From a candidate division NPL-UPA2 bacterium (GTDB lineage Bacteria; Bacillota; UBA994), in contig QLUB01000056.1 of the NCBI GenBank assembly GCA_018725205.1, positions 1-11,886 of the forward strand: a stretch of 11,886 nucleotides of DNA. The letters run 5' to 3'. Shown in pieces: positions 6,813 to 11,886 of this stretch. The notes under the pieces are model-generated. The model was not told the origin of the DNA, did no database searches, and was given only the letters and a program-made list of their open reading frames with translations. Made by a program: the position numbers and the translations under genes. Position 1 is the first letter of the stretch; each line of letters opens with the position of its first letter.

Positions 6813-7661
6813 ATGGAGATTAGGACGATAATGGTAATAGGTGCCGGACAGATGGGCAGCGGCATTGCCCAGGTGGCGGCAGAAGCAAAATACGATGTGC
6901 TGCTTTGCGACCTTGAGGCAACTTACCTCGCGCGCGCCGTGCAAAACATTGACCGGGTGTTAAGTCGAGCCGTAGAGAAAGGAAAGCTGCCTGCCGGTGA
7001 GCGTCAAGAGATTCTTGCCCGTATCGCTACGACTACTGAGCTAGATCGGGCTGTGGAGGCTGAGCTGGTCGTTGAGGCTGTAACTGAGAATGTAGAAGTC
7101 AAAAAAGGAATCTTCCTGCAGCTAGACAAGGTCTGCGCTGCACATACGATCCTCGCCAGCAATACCTCGAGTATCCCTCTAACTCAACTAGCCTCCTTTA
7201 CCAAGCGCCCTGACAGGGTAGTCGGTATGCATTTCATGAACCCCGTGCCACTGATGCAGCTAGTTGAGGTGATTCGTGCTCAGGCGACCAGCGACGAGAC
7301 ATTTAGTGCGGCGATGTCCGTGGTAGCGCGTATGGGGAAAACAGGGGTGGAGGTCAACGACTTCCCCGGGTTTGTCATTAACCGCGTGCTTATCCCCATG
7401 ATTAACGAGGCGGCGTTCTGTTTACAGGAGGGCGTAGCTTCCGCTGAGGCCATCGATACTGTGATGAAGCTAGGCGCGAATCATCCCTTAGGCCCTTTAG
7501 CATTAGCAGACCTAATTGGCTTAGATGTGTGCCTCTCCATCATGGAAATTCTGCATGCAGGCCTTGGGGACAAATATCGCCCTGCGCCCATGCTGCGGCG
7601 TCTCGTACAGGCGGGGCACCTTGGCCGCAAGACCGGCAAAGGCTTTCACGCCTACAAATAA
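6813..7661 (+). CDS. hbd: 3-hydroxybutyryl-CoA dehydrogenase
   Basis: The enzyme is a 282-residue 3-hydroxyacyl-CoA dehydrogenase of the short bacterial type. It interconverts acetoacetyl-CoA and 3-hydroxybutyryl-CoA with NAD(P)H in butyrate/butanol-type fermentation or fatty-acid oxidation. The Rossmann nucleotide site is GAGQMG (10-15). The expected catalytic residues are Ser119 (SNTSS), His140 (GMHFMNPVP) and Asn190 (GFVINR), and the C-terminal GHLGRKTGKGFHAYK end is typical. ATG at 6813 follows AAAGGAG by 8 bases; the GTG at 6795 lies before that ribosome binding site and was not used. Thiolase, crotonase and butyryl-CoA dehydrogenase genes, often next to hbd, are absent, so it stands alone. 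A weak promoter candidate is TCGACA (6761-6766) with TATCCA 17 bases later. Confidence 0.94.
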   Translation: MEIRTIMVIGAGQMGSGIAQVAAEAKYDVLLCDLEATYLARAVQNIDRVLSRAVEKGKLPAGERQEILARIATTTELDRAVEAELVVEAVTENVEVKKGIFLQLDKVCAAHTILASNTSSIPLTQLASFTKRPDRVVGMHFMNPVPLMQLVEVIRAQATSDETFSAAMSVVARMGKTGVEVNDFPGFVINRVLIPMINEAAFCLQEGVASAEAIDTVMKLGANHPLGPLALADLIGLDVCLSIMEILHAGLGDKYRPAPMLRRLVQAGHLGRKTGKGFHAYK

Positions 7662-7666
7662 AAAAA

Positions 7667-7686
7667 CAGGGGGACGGTCCTTTTGT
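7667..7686 (+). repeat. GGGGGACGGTCC repeat-like motif between hbd and murD
   Basis: CAGGGGGACGGTCCTTTTGT lies 5 bases after the hbd stop. It resembles the dispersed GGGGGACGGTTC(T) elements common in Clostridia genomes, which I recall as linked to REP-type Y1 transposases; I could not search for copies. Part of it can pair weakly (GGAC with GTCC), but it is not a convincing terminator. Only one full copy is in the window. Confidence 0.45.
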
Positions 7687-7717
7687 TATATGGTGCCATG
7701 CAGCAAAGGAGTTGCGT

Positions 7718-9100
7718 ATGACTAAGATAGCTAGCGCGCGGAAAGGCAAGCGAGCCGCTGTTTTGGGGCTTGGTCTAAGAAGCGGGGTGCCGCTGGTGCG
7801 CTTCCTGCTTAAGGAGGGCGCGCATGTCACTGCGCTAGACAAGCGGCAAGCGCAAGATATGCCAGAAGTTCTGGCGCTGCTAGAGGGTCTAGAAGTCGAG
7901 CTTAGTCTGGGTGAGGACTATCTTGCGGACCTTAAGGGGTTTGACCTGATCTTTAAGACGCCTGTCATGCGCCCGGATTTGCCGGAGCTCAGCGCGGCGG
8001 TTGCGAACGGCGCTATAGTGACAAGCGAGATCGAGCTCTTTTGCGAGCTGTGCCCTGTTCCTATAACTGCCGTAACTGGGAGCGACGGCAAAACCACCAC
8101 AACTTCCCTGATCGCAGCCGTGTTCAGAGAAGCTGGTGCTCACACGTACTTAGGAGGCAACATCGGCAATTCCTTGATTGAACAGGTCGAGAAAATCGAA
8201 GGCGGCGACAGGGTTGTCTTGGAGCTGTCGAGTTTTCAACTTATGCCAATGCGGCAAAGTCCGCATGTGGCTGTAATTACGAACATCTCTCCCAATCACC
8301 TCGACGTACATAAGAGCTACGAGGAGTATATCGCCGCTAAGGCTAATATCTGGCGATATCAGCAGCCAAATGATGTGGTCATACTAAACTATGACGATGT
8401 GCTGACGCGCAACATGGCTGCGTCTGCGCCCGGGCGGGCTGTATTCTTTAGTCGTTTGAGTGAGTTGGCGGAAGGCGTGTTCTGGCGCGAGGGCCACTTG
8501 ATCGCGCGTTGGCAGGGGCGAGAGGAACGAATTTGTCAGGCAGCTGACCTTAAGCTGCGTGGGGGGCACAATCAGGAGAATATCGCGGCTGCAGCTGCAG
8601 CCTGTTTGGTGCAGGATGTTCCTGTATCAGTTATTGCAAAGGCCGTGACGGAGTTTGCTACAGTAGAGCACCGCTTAGAACTAGTGCGTGAGTTAAACGG
8701 CGTGAAGTACTACAATGACTCGATCGCTTCTAGTCCGACGCGCACCATAGCCGGCCTTGCGGCGATTGGAGGAGACATCGTGCTCATCGCTGGCGGCTCT
8801 GACAAACAGGTTCCCTTTGATGAACTAGCGCGCGTCATTGTCGAGCGGGTGCGCGCCGTAGCGCTTATCGGGAAGACTGCGCAGAAAATTTCCCAGGAAA
8901 TTTCCCTAGCCGAGCATCAAAGCGGGAGGCACGTGAAGAGCGCGATTCTGCCTTCCCTAGCGGCTGCGGTAGAGTGGTGTCAAACGCAAACACTTCCCGG
9001 TGGCAGTGTTATGCTCTCGCCTGCTTGCGCAAGTTTTGATATGTTTCGCGATTTTGAAGACCGTGGTCGCCAATTTAAGGCAATTGTAAGATCGCTGTAG
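7718..9100 (+). CDS. murD: UDP-N-acetylmuramoyl-L-alanine:D-glutamate ligase
   Basis: This 460-residue cytosolic ligase adds D-glutamate to UDP-MurNAc-L-Ala with ATP in peptidoglycan precursor synthesis. The N-terminal Rossmann-like domain has VLGLGLRSG. The Mur ligase P-loop GSDGKTTTT is at 121-129, followed by LELSSFQL, NISPNHLDVH and AKANIW, then VEHRLELVREL and YYNDSIASSPT, and a C-terminal SPACASFDMFRDFEDRG block. All are in normal MurD order, and the length matches the family. ATG at 7718 follows AAAGGAG by 6 bases; the same frame stays open back to 7529 inside hbd, but that extension is spurious. The gene lies outside any visible division/cell-wall cluster, so a second murD elsewhere is possible. 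Confidence 0.95.
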   Translation: MTKIASARKGKRAAVLGLGLRSGVPLVRFLLKEGAHVTALDKRQAQDMPEVLALLEGLEVELSLGEDYLADLKGFDLIFKTPVMRPDLPELSAAVANGAIVTSEIELFCELCPVPITAVTGSDGKTTTTSLIAAVFREAGAHTYLGGNIGNSLIEQVEKIEGGDRVVLELSSFQLMPMRQSPHVAVITNISPNHLDVHKSYEEYIAAKANIWRYQQPNDVVILNYDDVLTRNMAASAPGRAVFFSRLSELAEGVFWREGHLIARWQGREERICQAADLKLRGGHNQENIAAAAAACLVQDVPVSVIAKAVTEFATVEHRLELVRELNGVKYYNDSIASSPTRTIAGLAAIGGDIVLIAGGSDKQVPFDELARVIVERVRAVALIGKTAQKISQEISLAEHQSGRHVKSAILPSLAAAVEWCQTQTLPGGSVMLSPACASFDMFRDFEDRGRQFKAIVRSL

Positions 9101-9121
9101 TGTGCAAATGCTCTGTTGTGG

Positions 9122-9150
9122 TTGCGTCCGCTAAAACAAAAGTATATACT
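9122..9150 (+). promoter_or_regulatory. Promoter of the tRNA array (upstream of tRNA-Arg)
   Basis: TTGCGT (9122-9127) and TATACT (9145-9150) are separated by exactly 17 bases. The tRNA-Arg gene begins 16 bases after the -10 box, which leaves a few bases of leader for RNase P removal. Confidence 0.65.
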
Positions 9151-9165
9151 TGTTGAGTGATAAGC

Positions 9166-9240
9166 GCGCTCGTAGCTCAGTGGATAGAGCGCCGGACTCC
9201 GGATCCGGGTGCGGAGGTTCGATTCCTCTCGGGCGTGCCA
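9166..9240 (+). tRNA. tRNA-Arg (anticodon CCG)
   Basis: The cloverleaf is clear. The anticodon stem is CCGGA/TCCGG around CTCCGGA, giving anticodon CCG, which reads CGG. The T-loop is TTCGATT, the discriminator is G and CCA is encoded. Odd point: the acceptor arm (GCGCTCG with CGGGCGT) has G1 opposite T72 and T5 opposite G68, so it holds two wobble pairs including the terminal one. Confidence 0.93.
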
Positions 9241-9267
9241 TTTTCACGATTGCCCCCATTTTTCCGC

Positions 9268-9296
9268 TTGACGTCGGAAACGTTAGCAAGTATACT
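9268..9296 (+). promoter_or_regulatory. Second promoter in the tRNA array (upstream of tRNA-Val)
   Basis: TTGACG (9268-9273) and TATACT (9291-9296) are spaced by 17 bases, close to consensus, in the gap between tRNA-Arg and tRNA-Val. The tRNA-Val 5' end is 12 bases after the -10 box. Confidence 0.75.
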
Positions 9297-9307
9297 ACTA
9301 AATGCGC

Positions 9308-9383
9308 GGGAGCATAGCTCAGCTGGGAGAGCACCTGCCTTACAAGCAGGGGGTCATAGGTTCGAGCCCTATTGCTCCCACCA
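9308..9383 (+). tRNA. tRNA-Val (anticodon TAC)
   Basis: The acceptor is GGGAGCA with TGCTCCC. The anticodon stem is CCTGC/GCAGG around CTTACAA, giving anticodon TAC. The T-loop is TTCGAGC and ACCA is encoded at the 3' end. It is a complete cloverleaf of 76 bases. Confidence 0.97.
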
Positions 9384-9387
9384 CTTT

Positions 9388-9463
9388 GGAGTCGTGGTGT
9401 AGCGGTTAACATGCCGGCCTGTCACGCCGGAGATCGCGGGTTCGATTCCCGTCGACTCCGCCA
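9388..9463 (+). tRNA. tRNA-Asp (anticodon GTC)
   Basis: The acceptor is GGAGTCG with CGACTCC. The anticodon stem is CCGGC/GCCGG around CTGTCAC, giving anticodon GTC. The T-loop is TTCGATT, the discriminator is G and CCA is encoded. Only four bases separate it from tRNA-Val, so the two are cotranscribed. Confidence 0.97.
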
Positions 9464-9474
9464 CTTGGAAAAGT

Positions 9475-9550
<76 letters not shown>

Positions 9551-9584
9551 TCCTTGTAGCTAAATAGCGGGATACCATTAACAA

Positions 9585-9659
9585 GCGGAAGTAGCTCAGC
9601 GGTAGAGCATCGCCTTGCCAAGGCGAGGGTCGAGAGTTCGAATCTCTTCTTCCGCTCCA
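9585..9659 (+). tRNA. tRNA-Gly (anticodon GCC)
   Basis: The acceptor is GCGGAAG with CTTCCGC. The anticodon stem is TCGCC/GGCGA around TTGCCAA, giving anticodon GCC. The T-loop is TTCGAAT, the discriminator is T and CCA is encoded. A 34-bp spacer follows tRNA-Phe, and no convincing promoter is seen in it. Confidence 0.97.
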
Positions 9660-9669
9660 TAGTAACTCC

Positions 9670-9702
9670 GCCCAGCTACAAACGTAGGTTGGGCTTTTCT
9701 TT
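9670..9702 (+). terminator. Terminator-like hairpin inside the tRNA array
   Basis: GCCCA and CTAC (9670-9679, one G between) pair with GTAG and TGGGC (9684-9694) across a small internal loop with an AAAC apex. TTTTCTTT follows. This looks like an intrinsic terminator, yet tRNA-Cys starts at 9705 with no room for its own promoter after it. Partial termination or read-through is implied. Confidence 0.65.
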
Positions 9703-9704
9703 CC

Positions 9705-9779
<75 letters not shown>

Positions 9780-9791
9780 ACTAGTTAATTT

Positions 9792-9880
9792 GCCGAAGTG
9801 GCGAAATTGGCAGACGCAAGGGACTTAAAATCCCTCGCTCCGTGAGGGGCGTGCCGGTTCGATTCCGGCCTTCGGCACCA
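9792..9880 (+). tRNA. tRNA-Leu (anticodon TAA)
   Basis: The acceptor is GCCGAAG with CTTCGGC. The anticodon loop CTTAAAA gives anticodon TAA. A long variable arm (class II tRNA, about nucleotides 9836-9853) gives an 89-base gene. The T-loop is TTCGATT and ACCA is encoded. It is the last tRNA of the array. Confidence 0.97.
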
Positions 9881-9893
9881 TAGAGCATCTAAG

Positions 9894-9913
9894 AGCCGCG
9901 CAAGCGGCTTTTT
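9894..9913 (+). terminator. Intrinsic terminator ending the tRNA array
   Basis: AGCCGC (9894-9899), a GCAA tetraloop and GCGGCT (9904-9909) form a perfect 6-bp GC-rich hairpin, followed by a run of five T. It lies 14 bases after tRNA-Leu. Confidence 0.85.
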
Positions 9914-10001
9914 GCTTGGACTCCCAAAGCAGGAATTACGTCTAGGCAACAAGAACTTAGGCCTAGGCAAGTTCACATTGCGCCGCGAGAGGGGAGTATG
10001 T

Positions 10002-11759
10002 ATGGGAAACGCAGCAGTCACTTTTGACCGCTACTTGCGCTATCAAGAACTGACCGATGCACTACACGCCTTTAATGAGAAGTATCCCGACTTTGTTACC
10101 TTGGCTTCTGTCGGTAAGAGTTACGAAGGACGCGACATTTGGGCGGTTACTTTAACTAACTCCCGCAGCGGGTTACCTGCAGAGAAGCCCGGCATGTATG
10201 TGGATGGCAACATTCACGCCGGGGAAGTGACTGGCTCCATGGCGGCTCTCCACTTGATTGACTATTTGCTCTCACGGTATGGAGCAGATGAGAGGGTTAC
10301 GAAGCTCTTGGATTCCCGCAGCTTCTATATCTTGCCGCGCATTAATCCCGATGGGGCAGAGCTGTATTTGACGAGTCCGGCTCATCTTAGGAGCAGCGTT
10401 AGGCCCTTCCCGGACTTTCGCAAACATGAAGACCCACCCGGGCTGCATGCGGAGGACTTCGATGGCAACGGGCTGATTCTCTCAATGCGCATTCGTGATG
10501 ACGCCCGTGGAGCATGGAAGGTAGACCCGGAAGACGCACGGCTGATGACCGAGCGCTCGCCGCTTGACACGGCCGGGTCATTCTACCATATTTATACCGA
10601 AGGCGTGCTCAAGGATGCCAAGGGAGAGTGGGTAGAAGAAGTATTGCCTCCCTTCGCGCACGTGGCCACGAAGTATGGCCTAGACCTGAATCGAAACTTT
10701 CCCTCGGGGTTTAGTACGCAGACAACCGGCGCCGGCCCCTATCCGCTCTCTGAGCCAGAGACTAGGTGTCAAGTTGAGTTCATTAGTCAGCGCCCGAACA
10801 TAGCTGGGGTGTTGCTCTACCATACTACAGGCGGGATGCTTTTTAGGCCGCACAGCACCATCCCAGATAAAGATTTCGCCGAGGAAGATGTTGCCCTTTA
10901 TACGGCTATCGGCAAGTTAGGCGAAAATGCTACCGGCTACCCCGTTATTTGCTGTTACGGCGATAGTTCTTCGGGTGTGCTGGACGACTGGTGTTTTGAC
11001 CAGCTTGGTCTCTTGGCGTTTACCCCAGAGCTCTGGGATGCTGTCGGTCGTGCAGCTCCGGAAATGAAGGCAGATTTCCTTAAGTCCCCGGAGAAAATCG
11101 ACAGACGCAAACTCGAACTTAAACTTCTGCAGTGGAACGACCGGGAGCTCACTGGGGAGGGTTTTGTGCCTTGGCACAAGGTTACGCATCCGCAGTTTGG
11201 CGCAGTAGAAGTTGGTGGATGGAAAGTCAAGGAATACCGCCAGAATCCACCGCGACATTTGCTCCATGCCGAATGCCACAGGATGACCGCTTTTGCCATC
11301 GGTTACGCGCTTGCTTTGCCTGAAGTACACATTGATGAGGTCAAAGTCTCCCCACTCGGCGAGAATCTCTACAGCGTGCATGCAGTGGTTTCAAACCACG
11401 GGTTCCTGTCAACGAACATTACCAAGCAAGCGGTAAAACAAAAGGCGGTAAGACCAGACTTGATCCGCCTTGAGTTGCCTAAAGGCATGGAGTTATTGAA
11501 CTGCGAGCACCAGTATGAAGTTGGCCACCTTGAAGGGTATGCAGCAGGACAGAAAGCGTGGTTCTACTATGTGTTTCCCCCGCAGAAAGGCACGGTACGC
11601 GTGAAGTGGAACGTCCGCGTTAAAGGCGAATTGGCTAACCCGGAACTTACGGTACACCTGTTGTCTCAGCGTGGTGGCAGCAAGCGGGCTGTGGTGTTGC
11701 TTGGGGACGGAGGATTGCGACATGAGGGCACAGACAACTCCGCGGTTGACACTGCCTAG
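10002..11759 (+). CDS. M14-family zinc carboxypeptidase
   Basis: The product is a 585-residue metallopeptidase. Zinc ligands His72 and Glu75 lie in GNIHAGEVTG and the third, His274, in LLYHTTGG. Substrate-binding Asn230-Arg231 are in DLNRNFP, and the general-base Glu343 is in FTPELWD. NPDG near residue 118 is also typical. Between the first motifs and DLNRNFP is a long insertion with an EDFDGNGLILSMR loop (acidic, Ca-site-like), a pattern seen in one bacterial M14 subgroup. Residues from about 440 form a probable beta-sandwich tail. There is no signal peptide from the ATG at 10002, so the enzyme appears cytosolic. That start has AGAGGGGAG 5 bases before it; the frame is open from 9912, but that would begin in the tRNA terminator. 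It probably trims peptides; specificity is unknown. The gene end overlaps the -35 box of the next tRNA promoter. Confidence 0.92.
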   Translation: MGNAAVTFDRYLRYQELTDALHAFNEKYPDFVTLASVGKSYEGRDIWAVTLTNSRSGLPAEKPGMYVDGNIHAGEVTGSMAALHLIDYLLSRYGADERVTKLLDSRSFYILPRINPDGAELYLTSPAHLRSSVRPFPDFRKHEDPPGLHAEDFDGNGLILSMRIRDDARGAWKVDPEDARLMTERSPLDTAGSFYHIYTEGVLKDAKGEWVEEVLPPFAHVATKYGLDLNRNFPSGFSTQTTGAGPYPLSEPETRCQVEFISQRPNIAGVLLYHTTGGMLFRPHSTIPDKDFAEEDVALYTAIGKLGENATGYPVICCYGDSSSGVLDDWCFDQLGLLAFTPELWDAVGRAAPEMKADFLKSPEKIDRRKLELKLLQWNDRELTGEGFVPWHKVTHPQFGAVEVGGWKVKEYRQNPPRHLLHAECHRMTAFAIGYALALPEVHIDEVKVSPLGENLYSVHAVVSNHGFLSTNITKQAVKQKAVRPDLIRLELPKGMELLNCEHQYEVGHLEGYAAGQKAWFYYVFPPQKGTVRVKWNVRVKGELANPELTVHLLSQRGGSKRAVVLLGDGGLRHEGTDNSAVDTA

Positions 11760-11774
11760 AAGCGCCTGTATAAT
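11746..11774 (+). promoter_or_regulatory. Consensus sigma-70/SigA promoter for tRNA-Val-GAC
   Basis: TTGACA (11746-11751) and TATAAT (11769-11774) are both perfect hexamers with an ideal 17-bp spacer. The -35 box and spacer start lie inside the last codons of the M14 peptidase gene (stop 11757-11759). tRNA-Val starts 13 bases after the -10 box. Confidence 0.88.
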
Positions 11775-11786
11775 GAAAGTCGCCGA

Positions 11787-11863
11787 GGGGGCATAGCTCA
11801 GTTGGGATGAGCGCTACCTTGACACGGTAGAGGCCACAGGTTCGAGCCCTGTTGCTCCCACCA
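11787..11863 (+). tRNA. tRNA-Val (anticodon GAC)
   Basis: The acceptor is GGGGGCA with TGCTCCC (one G-T pair at 4:69). The anticodon stem is CTACC/GGTAG around TTGACAC, giving anticodon GAC. The T-loop is TTCGAGC and ACCA is encoded. Its acceptor and T arms are almost those of the tRNA-Val-TAC at 9308, which points to shared ancestry. Confidence 0.96.
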
Positions 11864-11886
11864 TAAGAACTAGGAATACCAAGGAC

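Noticed and set aside
7529..7717. N-terminal extension of MurD into the hbd gene
   Set aside because: The frame is open, but the extra residues are an out-of-frame reading of hbd. A good Shine-Dalgarno precedes the ATG at 7718.
9554..9578. Promoter between tRNA-Phe and tRNA-Gly (TTGTAG ... TACCAT)
   Set aside because: The boxes are only 13 bases apart and the -10 is poor; read-through from upstream promoters is simpler.
9912..10001. Thirty extra N-terminal residues on the M14 peptidase
   Set aside because: They would begin inside the T-tract of the tRNA terminator with no ribosome binding site. ATG at 10002 has a clear one.

Overview
The window looks like a chromosomal piece of a Bacillota genome, probably class Clostridia or a nearby deep lineage. 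The grounds are strong AGGAGG-type ribosome binding sites, frequent GTG/TTG starts (one gene apparently uses ATA), a pyruvate kinase with the C-terminal PEP-utilizer-type extension typical of Bacillota, paired short CHR transporters, a YczE-type membrane protein and a dense tRNA array with encoded CCA ends. No species can be named from the sequence.

Layout: (1) Bases 1-1290 are a mobile-DNA graveyard. They hold the remnant of an IS1634-like transposase with an internal out-of-frame deletion, then the catalytic domain V and domain VI of a group II intron with no reverse transcriptase left in view. (2) Bases 1292-1639 (minus) carry a small type IV prepilin/pseudopilin gene that appears to start at ATA behind a strong Shine-Dalgarno site. 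It is divergent from a class II CCA-adding-type tRNA nucleotidyltransferase with an HD domain (1722-3122). (3) Bases 3130-6709 (minus) look like one transcription unit: two half-size chromate-transporter (CHR) proteins with overlapping stop and start, a YczE-type membrane protein, and pyruvate kinase last. An extended -10 promoter precedes the first CHR gene. (4) Divergent from it, 3-hydroxybutyryl-CoA dehydrogenase (6813-7661) and MurD (7718-9100) run on the plus strand, with a G-rich repeat-like motif between them. (5) Bases 9122-9913 are a tRNA array (Arg-CCG, Val-TAC, Asp-GTC, Phe-GAA, Gly-GCC, Cys-GCA, Leu-TAA). It has two clear promoters, an internal terminator-like hairpin and a final terminator. 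(6) Bases 10002-11759 encode a cytosolic-looking M14 zinc carboxypeptidase. Its 3' end contains the -35 box of a consensus promoter for tRNA-Val-GAC (11787-11863).

Most of the window is housekeeping: glycolysis, acyl-CoA metabolism, peptidoglycan precursor synthesis, tRNA genes and tRNA 3'-end maintenance. I do not see a coherent new system. The items most worth a second look are the ATA-start prepilin gene, the orphan group II intron catalytic core and the hairpin jammed between tRNA-Gly and tRNA-Cys.
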